DNA from: Pseudosulfitobacter sp. DSM 107133
GTDB taxonomy: Bacteria; Pseudomonadota; Alphaproteobacteria; Rhodobacterales; Rhodobacteraceae
Reading direction: 5' to 3'
Length of the DNA: 64,000 nucleotides
NCBI RefSeq assembly: GCF_022788695.1
Contig: NZ_CP085159.1
Location: forward strand, 1-64,000
A program made the translations under genes and the position numbers. The notes below the pieces were generated by a model that saw only the letters and a list, made by a program, of their open reading frames with translations, made no database searches and was not told the origin of the DNA. Numbering within the stretch: position 1 is the stretch's first letter; each line of letters begins with the position of its first letter. Positions 8,992-17,673 of the stretch are shown here, in pieces.

Positions 8992-10023
8992 ATGAATGTA
9001 TTTATCGGATTGGATGTATCTCTGGCAAGCACTGCGATTTGTGTGCTGGGGCCACAGGGGAGGATCGTTGAAGAATTACAGGCGGAGAGCGAGCCTGAGG
9101 CATTAGTACGTGCAATAGCGTCATTGTCATATTCGATCGATGCGATCGGGCTCGAAGCCGGACCTTTGTCCCAATGGCTGAGCAAGGGAATGGAAGAAGC
9201 TGGCTTTGACGTGGTCATGATGGAAACACGATTGGTGAAGGCAGCCTTGAAAGCCATGCCGATCAAGACCGACAGGCGCGATGCCCAGGGCATTGCGCGC
9301 TTGCTTCAAATGGGATGGTACAGGCCCGTGCACCGCAAATCTGTGTCCTCCCAGGAAATCCGCGCGTTGCTGACGGCGCGCAAGTCAGTTCAGCAGGCCA
9401 TCATCAACCTTGAGCTTTCGATGCGGGGTGTTCTGCGAAACTTTGGCATGAAGCTGGGGCATGTCACCAGGATTAGGTACGAGGCCCGGGTGAGGGAACT
9501 GGTTGAGCAGAATGAGATCCTGTCCGCGTCGACTGAGGCTCTTCTGCGCGCGCGTTCCCAGTTGCGCGCCGAGTTGGCTGACTTGGATGCCAAAATCGCG
9601 GGTCTGGCAAAACACGACGATGTTTGCCGTTTGATGATGACGATGCCAGGTGTCGGTCCGATCGTCGCCCTGACAGTCAAATCTGCGATTGATGATCCGA
9701 CCCGCTTTGCGCGGTCGAAGGATGTCGGACCGTGGGCGGGGCTTACGCCAAGGCGCACGCAATCCGGAGAGATGGACATCGTTGGACAAATCACGCGAGC
9801 CGGTGATCGCGGGCTTCGAACCGCGTTGTATCAGGCAGCGATGATCCTGATGCACCGTGGTGCCCCGAACTGGCTGCAATCTTGGGCACTTAAAGTAGCG
9901 CACAGGCGTGGGGCGAAGAGGGCCATGATTGCACTTGCTCGACGCATTGGCGTCGTCTTGCACCGCATGTGGATAGACGGCACGCCGTTCCGCTACACGC
10001 AGAACTCCGGCGCGACTGCATGA
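8992..10023 (+). CDS. IS110/IS1111 transposase (DEDD recombinase)
   Basis: A 343-residue transposase with the two domains of this family. The N-terminal RuvC-like DEDD domain begins FIGLDVSLAST (first Asp) and continues with IGLEAGPLSQWL and KTDRRDAQGIARLL. The C-terminal transposase_20 domain shows MTMPGVGPIVALTV and GPWAGLTPRRTQSG, which carries the catalytic serine region in this family. Full length with no frameshift, so it may be active. The enzyme is thought to be guided by an RNA from the element's non-coding end. Confidence 0.93.
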   Translation: MNVFIGLDVSLASTAICVLGPQGRIVEELQAESEPEALVRAIASLSYSIDAIGLEAGPLSQWLSKGMEEAGFDVVMMETRLVKAALKAMPIKTDRRDAQGIARLLQMGWYRPVHRKSVSSQEIRALLTARKSVQQAIINLELSMRGVLRNFGMKLGHVTRIRYEARVRELVEQNEILSASTEALLRARSQLRAELADLDAKIAGLAKHDDVCRLMMTMPGVGPIVALTVKSAIDDPTRFARSKDVGPWAGLTPRRTQSGEMDIVGQITRAGDRGLRTALYQAAMILMHRGAPNWLQSWALKVAHRRGAKRAMIALARRIGVVLHRMWIDGTPFRYTQNSGATA

Positions 10024-10383
10024 GCGGGAAGCTTCAAGGACAATTCAGAGCGGAGGGTTGAGCTGCGCCTCATGACAGGTACGTCGAGGTCCCTTGCCGG
10101 GACGAGGTTCCTGGAGATGCCGAAGGCCCGCAAGTTATCAGCAAATGCTGAATACGCGGGAAAGATGGGCACCCAGGACCAGATTTGGACCAGGCATAGA
10201 GTGGCAGCTATGAGGCTGACTACGGACGGAAGAACGAAGCCCGGGTAGGGGGTGTCCCTCAGTCCTGATGTGCGGTTGCAGTGAAAAAGGAAAAGTAAGC
10301 TTTTGAATTTGTGTCTTAAACTTGGTGAGGAATGAGATCCTCGCCGGGATTTTTGACTTGCCCGAAACCCTTGACAGAGGCCC
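10024..10383 (+). ncRNA. candidate bridge/seek RNA region of the IS1111 element
   Basis: This 360-bp non-coding right end lies between the transposase stop and the right inverted repeat. IS1111-type elements are known to encode their target-guiding RNA here. Visible structure includes a hairpin GTCCC-ttgcc-GGGAC (10089-10103) and complementary 7-mers GCCTCAT (10067-10073) and ATGAGGC (10210-10216) that could close a larger fold. RNA ends and guide loops are not assigned. Confidence 0.5.
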
Positions 10384-10489
10384 GCCCCATTACGGAAGTG
10401 GGCCTTTTGTCGTGGTGATCCCTGAAGCCGGGGATTGGTCACGCGGGTGAAGGCGCGGGCCACACCTCACCCACCTGGAAGGATACCCC

Positions 10490-12472
10490 ATGACCACGAA
10501 CTTTGCCCCTCTCACCGTCGCCATCGGCGATCTGGTCCCGCATCCCGCCAATGTGCGCAGCAACTCGCCGGAAACCTATGATCCCGAGAACATCGCGCAT
10601 CTGAAGGCCAGCATCGCCGTTCTGGGCCTCTTGCAGCCGATCCTGGTCCAGAAGTTCGACGGCAAATACGCCGTGCTGGCCGGTGGCCGGCGGCATGCCG
10701 CGCTGAAGGAGCTGGTCGCTGACAAGGCCATCAAGGGCTTCACGGCGAAGACCAAGGTGGACTGCCGCCTTGTGCCAGAAGACTGCGACGTCACCACGGC
10801 GCTGTCGCTCGCCGAGAACGTCACCCAGGCGCCGATGAACGCCATTGACGAGTTCGAGGCTTTCGCCCGGATGATGGAGGTCGATGGCCAAACGCCCGAG
10901 ACGATCGCAAAGACCTTCGGCACCACGGTGGCCGCCGTGAAAGGCCGGTTGCGCTATGGCCTTATCCACCCCGACATCCGCGCCGCGGCCCGGGGCAAGG
11001 TGATCACGCTCGACACGATGAAGGCCTTTGCTGAGCATCCAAGCCAGGAGGCGCAGCGCGAGGTCTTCGAGGCGCTCACGAAGGACGGCGGCTATCTGCA
11101 GGCCTATACCGTCCGTCAGGCCCTCAAATCCCGCGGCGTGCAGGTCAGCGACGATATCGGGGCTTTCGTGCGCGTGGACTACGAGGCGCGTGGCGGTGCC
11201 GTCGCAGCCGATCTGCTGGATGAGCATTCCGTGCTTGAGGATGCGGCTCTGGTCGAGACCATCTTGCTCGAGAAGCTTGGTGCAGCCGCCGAGGACGCCC
11301 GTATGAGGCTGGGCTTTGCTTGGGCCGATGCGATGGTCCGCTATGATTACGCGACCATGGCCGATTACGGCCGCGTCTATCCCGGCCCGATCGAGCCTGA
11401 TGAGGCTGCGCAAAAGCGCGTGGATGAAATCACCGCCGAGCTTGAGAAACTGCAGCTCGAGATGGAGGATGAGGGGCTCGAGGACGGTGCCTACAACGCC
11501 CTTTACGAGCGCGTGGACGCCTTGGAAGAGGAAGCCCGCGATCTGCAGGAGGCCTACAGCGCCGAGGACCTCGCCCGCGCTGGTGTGATTGCCTCGTGGC
11601 AGGGTGGGCAGATCACGCTCCATATTGGCCTCGTGCGCCCGGAGGACACCGTCAAAGAGGAGGGTGCGCGCGGCTCCTCGGCTAACCCGACTGGGGAGGA
11701 GGCCCCAGACGCCGGAGAAATCACCTATCCAGCCTCGCTGGCAGAGGACCTCAAGACCGAGCGGGCCATGGCCCTTGGCGCCGCGATGGCGCTGCATCCG
11801 GAAGCCACGCTCGATCTGACGCTCTTCAAGCTGGTCAGTGACGTTCTGGCCAGCGGCATGAGTGTCACACAGGCGATCAAGATCGATGCCCGCAAGGAAT
11901 ACCGCAGCCATGCCAAGATGGACGAGATCGACGAGACCTCGCTTGAGCAGGTGGCGGCGGCGCATGATGCGCTTGACCTCTCCTGGCTCGATGATACCCG
12001 CCCGCCCGCCGATCAGTTCGCGGCGTTTCGCGCGCTGAAGACTGGGGAGAAGGCCAAGCTCGTGGCCTATGCCACGGCCAGCACCACGCAGTCCTGCTTC
12101 GCGCGGGACCGCCAGCGCGACAGCCTGATGCATGCGTTCGAGATCGAGATCATGCCCGACATCCGCGCCCACTGGACGCCGAATGCGGCGCTCTTCAACC
12201 GCTTCAAGAAGGCCTGGCTCCTGAAGATCCTCGGTGAGGATCTGGGTCTCGCCCAGGAGGCTGTGACGCTCGCCTCGTCGAGCAAGAAGGAGATCGTCGC
12301 CTTCTGCGACAAACTCTTCGCTGAACCCTTCGCCACGCTCACCGACGCGCAGCGCGCTGCCGTGGCCGCCTGGTGCCCGCCGATGATGCAGACCGCCGGT
12401 GTCGCCTGTGATGAGGCGGAGCCCACTGCGGAAACCCCGGAGCCTGACAGCGAGGTCGCGCAAGCGGCCTGA
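10490..12472 (+). CDS. orphan ParB-like protein (accessory, not RepB)
   Basis: A 660-residue protein with a ParB/Spo0J N-terminal nuclease-like domain (about 1-110, with LLQPILVQK and LAGGRRHAAL), an HTH region after it (ETIAKTFGTTVAAVKGRL), an acidic coiled-coil segment near 310-350 and a long C-terminal extension. It has no ParA partner and is far from the replication genes. Such proteins are frequent on alphaproteobacterial plasmids and in leading regions of conjugative plasmids; their role is unproven. Its leader contains a hairpin around GATCCC/GGGGAT (10418-10435). Confidence 0.87.
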   Translation: MTTNFAPLTVAIGDLVPHPANVRSNSPETYDPENIAHLKASIAVLGLLQPILVQKFDGKYAVLAGGRRHAALKELVADKAIKGFTAKTKVDCRLVPEDCDVTTALSLAENVTQAPMNAIDEFEAFARMMEVDGQTPETIAKTFGTTVAAVKGRLRYGLIHPDIRAAARGKVITLDTMKAFAEHPSQEAQREVFEALTKDGGYLQAYTVRQALKSRGVQVSDDIGAFVRVDYEARGGAVAADLLDEHSVLEDAALVETILLEKLGAAAEDARMRLGFAWADAMVRYDYATMADYGRVYPGPIEPDEAAQKRVDEITAELEKLQLEMEDEGLEDGAYNALYERVDALEEEARDLQEAYSAEDLARAGVIASWQGGQITLHIGLVRPEDTVKEEGARGSSANPTGEEAPDAGEITYPASLAEDLKTERAMALGAAMALHPEATLDLTLFKLVSDVLASGMSVTQAIKIDARKEYRSHAKMDEIDETSLEQVAAAHDALDLSWLDDTRPPADQFAAFRALKTGEKAKLVAYATASTTQSCFARDRQRDSLMHAFEIEIMPDIRAHWTPNAALFNRFKKAWLLKILGEDLGLAQEAVTLASSSKKEIVAFCDKLFAEPFATLTDAQRAAVAAWCPPMMQTAGVACDEAEPTAETPEPDSEVAQAA

Positions 12473-12548
12473 GCCATTACGCGACCCGCGCGTGGACCAC
12501 GTCGCCCGCGCGGGTCGACCCTTCCAAACCGAACAGAAAGACATCCCC

Positions 12549-13142
12549 ATGGCTATTCTCAAGTTCTCTGCCTCCGCAGTTGCGGCGCAGATCGCCCATG
12601 CGCGCGCCTGCAAAACCTTCCTGCCCAACTGGAACGGGCCCGTGGACAGGCCCGCCCTGATCCTGATCGTCGGCAATGGTGTGCATCTGCGCTCAAACGG
12701 CATCGATGGCACGACCACCCGTATCGTCACCACCGAACAGGCCGATCCGTCCTTCGCCTTCGCCGACGGCATGAACCCGTTTCGGGACACCGACTGGATG
12801 GCGCAGCGCCGCATGGCGTTTCGCGATCTGACCGGCCAGTTCTACACCGACACCCTGGATGACGTGCAGGTGCTCATCGACCGGGGGCGGGGGGCCATCC
12901 GGCTGGCCACCGATGGCCACAGCATCCGCGTCTTCGTGCGCCGGGCCTCGGACTATCTCATCGGCGGGACCTACGAGGTGCCCTCGGGCCTCGGCGGCAC
13001 CTTCCGGGTCATCCTCGAGGATGCCTGCGACACCTTCGCGATCGTGCAGAACTGCGGCAATTGCGAGGATTTCGACGCCATGCAGCCCTACCGCGTGCCG
13101 CTCGATGCGCTGATGGAAATCGATGACCGGAGGGCGGCGTAA
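12549..13142 (+). CDS. DUF3085-like protein
   Basis: A 197-residue soluble protein. The opening MAILKFSASAVAAQIAHA and the segment ALILIVGNGVHLRSNGID resemble the DUF3085 family, so the family call is by memory of pattern. Function unknown. The ATG at 12549 was chosen over an upstream in-frame start because it follows AAAGACATCCCC and gives the expected N-terminus. It lies 76 bp after the ParB-like gene, probably in the same operon. Confidence 0.7.
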   Translation: MAILKFSASAVAAQIAHARACKTFLPNWNGPVDRPALILIVGNGVHLRSNGIDGTTTRIVTTEQADPSFAFADGMNPFRDTDWMAQRRMAFRDLTGQFYTDTLDDVQVLIDRGRGAIRLATDGHSIRVFVRRASDYLIGGTYEVPSGLGGTFRVILEDACDTFAIVQNCGNCEDFDAMQPYRVPLDALMEIDDRRAA

Positions 13143-13244
13143 CGCGCCCTTTCTCAAACAAGCATCGCCAATACCCTGCCAGGCCTGCGGCCTTCTCGGG
13201 ACATTGGCGACAACAATTCCCCCAATTAGAGAAAGGACTCTGAG

Positions 13245-13898
13245 ATGGGATGGCTCTTCTACACCGACCGCCGCGTCAAAACCTACGCGGATGAGAAAGC
13301 GGAAATCGCCCGGCTCTGCACCTCTCATGGCGACACGCGCAAAACCGAACTGGTCAAAGCCTGCAAGGTCGGCTCCACCTGGTATGCGGCGGCAAGGGTC
13401 ACCAATCTCGACGGCACCGCTGTCGAAGACGCGACCTATGTGACCGATGTGGATGGCTCCATCACGTTCGGGGCTGTCTTCCTCACCCGATATGATGACG
13501 GCTGCTGGGGCTACAAGGACATGGAGGAAAGCGCTGGCCCGAACGAGTCTCGTGCTCCCCTTGCGTTGATCGGGCTCCTCTCCAACCTGAAAGACCCGGA
13601 CAGCTACGCCCAGGACTGGCGCCAGCGCTGCCGGGATTGGGCTGCGATCCCGGACTACGAGGAAGGCGACAAGATCAGGCTCGCCACCCCTGTGACGCTC
13701 ACCGATGGCAGCACTTGCCAGATCGTGACCGCGACGCACTACAGGCGTGGGCGGCAAAAACGCCGCTGCTACCGCATCGAGGAAACCGGTGGGCTCGTAC
13801 GCCTGTCGAAGGCCTCGCTTGCGGGCTCGGAGCTGCTCAGTTTCGCGAAGGGTGCGGCCAGTCCTGTGCTGGCGGAGTATCTCGCGGGGCGAGACTAG
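13245..13898 (+). CDS. conserved plasmid hypothetical protein
   Basis: A 217-residue protein beginning MGWLFYTDRRVKTYADEK that I recognise only as a type found beside DUF3085 and ParB-like genes on related plasmids. No membrane segment, signal or catalytic motif is visible. A GAGAAAGGACTCTGAG leader gives a good ribosome site. Upstream, TCGCCAAT (13165-13172) and ATTGGCGA (13203-13210) form a long-loop stem in the leader. Confidence 0.7.
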   Translation: MGWLFYTDRRVKTYADEKAEIARLCTSHGDTRKTELVKACKVGSTWYAAARVTNLDGTAVEDATYVTDVDGSITFGAVFLTRYDDGCWGYKDMEESAGPNESRAPLALIGLLSNLKDPDSYAQDWRQRCRDWAAIPDYEEGDKIRLATPVTLTDGSTCQIVTATHYRRGRQKRRCYRIEETGGLVRLSKASLAGSELLSFAKGAASPVLAEYLAGRD

Positions 13899-13955
13899 GT
13901 GCTGCGCCGGACGGTTCATCGACCTGCCCGGCGACAGCAGATCCTGCGGCTTATC

Positions 13956-13984
13956 TTGACAGAGCAATGCAAATGCATTACCTA
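13956..13984 (+). promoter_or_regulatory. promoter/operator of the prlF-yhaV pair
   Basis: A consensus -35 TTGACA (13956-13961) is followed after 17 bp by TACCTA (13979-13984), a weak -10. The spacer contains the direct repeat AATGCA-AATGCA, which overlaps the core promoter as expected for a toxin-antitoxin operator bound by the antitoxin. Confidence 0.55.
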
Positions 13985-14024
13985 TCGCAGGCAGCAAAGA
14001 CCCCCATTCTTTCAGGAGACTGCC

Positions 14025-14351
14025 ATGACAGCGCTCGCACAAGATGTCTCGAAACTCACGGATCGGTATCAGACGACCGTGCCGGCGGGTGTGCGCAAGC
14101 AGCTCAAGCTGGGCAAGGGCGACCAGATTCGCTACTGCACCGAGCCGAGTGGCAGGGTCTATATTGAGCCCGTGCGCAGCGACGAGGAAGATCCTGTGCT
14201 CGGCGCCTTTCTCGATTTTGTCGAGGCCGATATCAAGGCGCATCCGGACCGCATTCGGGCGTTCGATGGGGCTTTGCATGACCGTCTTGCAGCACTGGTC
14301 GGAGACGTTGACGTCGATCTCGATGCGCCGCTATCGCTCGAGGATGAATGA
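14025..14351 (+). CDS. prlF: PrlF-type antitoxin (AbrB fold)
   Basis: A 108-residue antitoxin with the swapped-hairpin AbrB-like N-terminal domain typical of PrlF (LTDRYQTTVPAGVRKQLKLG). It should bind its promoter and neutralise the YhaV toxin encoded next. The ATG at 14025 follows TTCAGGAGACTGCC. The end overlaps the toxin start by four bases (ATGA), giving translational coupling and the usual antitoxin-first order. Confidence 0.9.
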   Translation: MTALAQDVSKLTDRYQTTVPAGVRKQLKLGKGDQIRYCTEPSGRVYIEPVRSDEEDPVLGAFLDFVEADIKAHPDRIRAFDGALHDRLAALVGDVDVDLDAPLSLEDE

Positions 14352-14866
14352 GCGGCGATAGCGTGCCCGCTCAAGCGCCCCTTGTCGTAAACGGATGGTC
14401 GATTTATGCGCATCCGCTCTTTCTGGACCAGCTCGAAGGGCTGACCCTGGAGGTCGAGGCGCGTAAGGCACGCGATCCCAAGACCTGGCGCAAGAAGAAT
14501 TCCACGAAACGGCTGGCCGCCATCTTCAAGCTGGTCACCGAGGCCATACCGGCAGATCCGGGTGCCGCCGCCTTCCGGCAAGGCGGCACACTCGGCGATC
14601 ACCGCAAGCACTGGTTCCGGGCGAAATTCTTCCAACAGTATCGGTTGTTCTATCGGTTCAACAGCGATGCGAAGGTCATCGTGGTGGCCTGGGTGAACGA
14701 CGACAAGACCCTGCGCGCCTATGGCAGCAAGACGGATACCTATGCGACGTTCAAAGGGATGCTGGAAGATGGCAACCCACCTGACAATTTTGACGCGCTC
14801 CTGAAAGAAGCCGCGGCGGCGGACAAGCGGTTCGAAACTTCCCTTGAAGCGGCGCCCGATCGGTAA
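14348..14866 (+). CDS. yhaV: YhaV-type RNase toxin
   Basis: A 172-residue toxin of the YhaV family (RelE-like ribonuclease). Recognisable segments are GWSIYAHPLFLDQLEGL, the RLAAIFKLVTEAIPADPG region and the C-terminal core HKHWFRAKFFQQYRLFYRF followed by VVAWVNDDKTLRAYGSKTD. It is complete and coupled to prlF, so the pair probably stabilises the plasmid. Confidence 0.9.
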   Translation: MSGDSVPAQAPLVVNGWSIYAHPLFLDQLEGLTLEVEARKARDPKTWRKKNSTKRLAAIFKLVTEAIPADPGAAAFRQGGTLGDHRKHWFRAKFFQQYRLFYRFNSDAKVIVVAWVNDDKTLRAYGSKTDTYATFKGMLEDGNPPDNFDALLKEAAAADKRFETSLEAAPDR

Positions 14867-14966
14867 GTGGCCTAGGATGATTTTCTGCGACCCTAACGGC
14901 ACCGCCGTTTACGGTATCACGCAAGGTGATGTAACCTCACGCCTTAACACGGTTGGAGAAAACGCA

Positions 14967-15131
14967 ATGGACGAAACGGGAAAGGAAGGGCCACTTCTTG
15001 GTCTCGATGAGCAATGCGCGTCCCAGATGAAGCGGGGCCGTTTGCCAGTCGCGGTGCACGTTGCAGACATGCCCCATGGCCTTGGCAAGCTTCTGGATAA
15101 AGCTCTCGAGGAGCATTTCCATGGCCGCTGA
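14967..15131 (+). CDS. small hypothetical protein
   Basis: A 54-residue protein beginning MDETGKEGPLLGLDEQ, preceded by GGTTGGAGAAAACGCA with a good ribosome site. No domain recognised. Its 3' end overlaps the start of the next small gene, so the two are probably translated together. Confidence 0.45.
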   Translation: MDETGKEGPLLGLDEQCASQMKRGRLPVAVHVADMPHGLGKLLDKALEEHFHGR

Positions 15132-15273
15132 AGCGAATTCTTATGACGCCTGGTTTTGCGCGCAGGTGCAGGCCGCGCTGGAGGATGCACGCTCGGGAAC
15201 ATCTCAGGTTCAGGTGATGCAGGCCGCACAGGCATTGATTGATGCGAAACGGGAGGTCGAAGCCAAGTCCTGA
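15121..15273 (+). CDS. small antitoxin-like protein (stability determinant type)
   Basis: A 50-residue protein whose core NSYDAWFCAQVQAALEDARSG followed by QVMQAAQALID resembles the short antitoxins usually paired with ParE/RelE toxins (YDxWFxxxVxxAL pattern). No toxin gene follows. It begins at ATG 15121, inside the end of the preceding gene, after TCGAGGAGCATTTCC. It could be an orphan antitoxin. Confidence 0.55.
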   Translation: MAAEANSYDAWFCAQVQAALEDARSGTSQVQVMQAAQALIDAKREVEAKS

Positions 15274-15322
15274 CCAAGCCTTGGAGGTCAGCGCGGTCTG
15301 ACCCCCGTCACCATGAAAAGCG

Positions 15323-15368
15323 AAAGCGGGCTTTTTGTCCTTTGGAACTCAGACCCTGATCCAAAGGA
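15323..15368 (+). promoter_or_regulatory. leader with ribosome-site-sequestering stem-loop
   Basis: AAAGCGGGCTTT (15323-15334) precedes a perfect 9-bp stem, TCCTTTGGA (15338-15346) with TCCAAAGGA (15360-15368). The right arm contains the AAAGGA ribosome site for the ATG at 15376. The layout repeats that of the DUF3768 leader. Confidence 0.55.
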
Positions 15369-15375
15369 AAATCCC

Positions 15376-17547
15376 ATGTCCAAGCCCAATCCGGCAAGCC
15401 CGGCTCTCTCAACCTCCGACGCTGATTTCACCTCTGCGCTGGCGCAGATCGGCGCGGAGATCGACCATCAACCCCTGCGCAGTTCAGCGCTGGCGCGCAT
15501 CATGCGCGAGACGTTTCATGGCAGCGATGCCGGGGGCGCCTGGGACTGGCGCATAGCCTATGACCTGATGCAGGCCGCAGCCATCCAGGTTGTGCTGCGT
15601 GGGGACGGCGCGGCAGGTGACTTCGCTGCTGCAAAGCTGCTTGCCTCACGGCTGCTGACGGAAACCCGCCGCTCCGAGCAGCAGATCCGGCTGCAGCAGT
15701 TTTCCACGCCGCTGCCATTTGCGGCGCTGGTCTTGCGGGCCGCGGCGATCCGCAAGGGCGAGACCGTTCTGGAGCCCTCGGCTGGCACCGGTGCCCTGGC
15801 AGCTTTCGCCGCCCGGGCTGGTGCCACGCTTTTGCTCAACGACATCGACCCCTTTCGCCAGTGCCTCCTGCGGGCCCTCTTCGGTGGCGATGTGACGGGC
15901 CATGACGGTGAGCATATCGACGATCTGCTGCAGACGCCGGTTCTACCCGACGTCGTGGTGATGAACCCGCCCTTCGCCTCCTCGGTCGATCGTTCCCGCG
16001 ACAAGCACATCGCTGCAAAACATCTCATCGGGGCTGCAAAGCGTCTCGCGCCCGGCGGGCGGCTGGTGGCGATCATGCCGCCGGGATTCACGCCCGAACG
16101 CGATGCCGCGCATTGGTCCCGCGCCTGCGGTCTCCTGACGCCACGCTTGGCGCTGACGATGCCGGGGCAGGTCTACCGCAAGCTCGGCACCTCTGTCGAA
16201 ACCCAGCTGATGGTCTTCGACAAGGTGCAGGAGGACGGCGAAATGATCCGCGCCGCGGTTCAGGATCTGGAGGAAGTCCTTCCTTTCGTTGACGCCGTGG
16301 CCGCGACCCGGACCGAGATGCGCCCAGTCCAACGGGCGGCAGCGATCCCTCATACTCGGTCGAGCGTTCCATCATCTGCCCCGCGCAAGGCCGCCGCTGC
16401 GCCTGTCGCCCCCTCCAAACCCCGGGCCAAGGCCGTTGTCCCGCTCAGCTTCACAAGCCTTCAGACCCCGCGCGACAACACGCCCATCTCGGACATCTAT
16501 GCGCGCTACCGTCCGCAACGGATCGAGATTGCGAGTGCGCAGGAACATCCCACGCCGCTCGTTGAAAGCATCGCAATGGCCTCGGTTGCCCCGCCCATGC
16601 CCTCAAACACGGGCAGTGATGACTTGCGACTGCCCGCGAAGCTGATCGAGGAGGGTCACCTCTCCGAGGCGCAGCTGGAAACCATCATCATGGCGCATGA
16701 CGCCCATGGGCGCGACCTGCCCGGTCGGTTCACTATCGATTACGACCAGACCAAGCTGACGCGCGCCGATGATGACCAGGATGCACGTGCCTATCGCCTT
16801 GGCTATTTCCTCGGCGACGGCACCGGTTGCGGCAAGGGCCGCGAATGCGCGGGGCTCATCCTTGTCAACTGGCTGGCCGGGCGCAGAAAGGCGATCTGGG
16901 TCTCCAAATCCGCCACGCTTATTGAGGACGCGATCCGCGACTGGACCGATCTCGGCGGCTCGCCTGCCGACATTCAGCCGCTTTCCAAATGGAAATCGGA
17001 CCAGCCGGTCCCGATGGGCGACGGTATCCTCTTCGTCACCTACGCCACGCTGCGGTCCGCGGGCAAATGCGGCACCACGCGACTGAGCCAGATCCTCGAA
17101 TGGATGGGCGCGGAGTTCGAAGGCGTGCTGGCCTTTGATGAGGCCCATGCCATGCAGAACGCAGCAGGGTCCGAGCAGGGCAGGGGGGTCAAACCCTCCC
17201 AGCAGGGCCTTGCTGGCCTGCGGCTGCAACTGGCAGCACCCCGCGCCCGCGTCTTCTACATCTCGGCCACGGGTGCCACGAGCGTGCACAATCTCGCCTA
17301 TGCCGCGCGGCTGGGGCTCTGGGGGCAGGGCCCCGAATACCCCTTCCCAAGCCGCGAGAGTTTCGTTTCTGCGATGGAAGCCGGCGGCGTGGCTGCCATG
17401 GAGGTGGTCGCGCGTGATCTTAAGACGCTCGGCCTCTACACGGCGCGCGCCCTCAGCTTTGATGGCGTGGAGTATGACGTGCTCGAACACGCGCTCACCC
17501 CGGCCCAGATCGAGATCTACGACGCATACGCGGGTGCGTTTCGGACG
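15376..17547 (+). pseudogene. N-terminal half of a methyltransferase-helicase (strawberry-notch type), interrupted
   Basis: Residues 1-724 of what was about a 1,424-residue protein. It begins with a class I methyltransferase domain: EPSAGTGA near residue 133 (SAM binding) and NPPF at 197-200, as in N6-adenine methyltransferases. A helicase core follows, with a strawberry-notch Walker A GDGTGCGKGRECA near 480-492 and DEAH at 588-591. Coding is cut at 17547 by the recombinase element. The frame stays open into the element to 18768, so a 1,131-residue truncated chimera with the methyltransferase domain could still be made. Homologues occur on plasmids and phages. Confidence 0.85.
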
Positions 17548-17573
17548 TTATGCGCAGCTGCGCATAACGTCCG
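17542..17573. repeat. 32-bp perfect palindrome at the left junction
   Basis: CGGACGTTATGCGCAG followed directly by its reverse complement. It starts with the left copy of the CGGACG direct repeat and runs into the first six bases of the left 34-bp inverted repeat. The right end of the element lacks this palindrome, so it may be the recombination core or an end-specific feature. Confidence 0.85.
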
Positions 17574-17601
17574 TAATCGCGAGGACGCGATAATGCGAAG
17601 G
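17568..17601 (+). repeat. left 34-bp terminal inverted repeat of the RIT element
   Basis: A 34-bp sequence beginning CGTCCGTAATCGCGAGG that is exactly reverse-complementary to 21369-21402. It is preceded by a palindrome that is absent at the other end. Confidence 0.9.
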
Positions 17602-17673
17602 AACGCGGCGCCATCGCTATTGTTCGGGGATTTGAGGGCTACGTCCTTCACATTATCTCTCCTTGGTTTGGGG

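Larger units (their letters stand above)
8845..10395 (+). mobile_element. IS110-family element, IS1111 group
   Basis: The element contains one DEDD transposase gene and is bounded by 12-bp inverted repeats, CCGTAATGGGGC (8845-8856) and GCCCCATTACGG (10384-10395). IS1111-group members have such subterminal repeats, unlike the IS110 group, so true ends may lie a few bases further out. The left non-coding end is about 135 bp and the right about 360 bp. Confidence 0.82.
8814..10406 (+). terminator. terminator hairpin split by an IS element
   Basis: The arms AAGGCCCACT (8814-8823) and AGTGGGCCTT (10397-10406) are perfect 10-bp reverse complements and the right arm is followed by TTGT. They flank the IS110-family element closely. 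Together they look like the intrinsic terminator of the DUF3768 gene, with the element inserted in its loop. Confidence 0.6.

Noticed and set aside
10439..12814. Open frame of 791 codons on the - strand
   Set aside because: Fully antisense to the ParB-like gene, with the arginine- and leucine-rich composition expected from a GC-rich shadow frame.
12693..14279. Open frame of 528 codons on the - strand
   Set aside because: Antisense to three well-supported genes including prlF; composition typical of a shadow.
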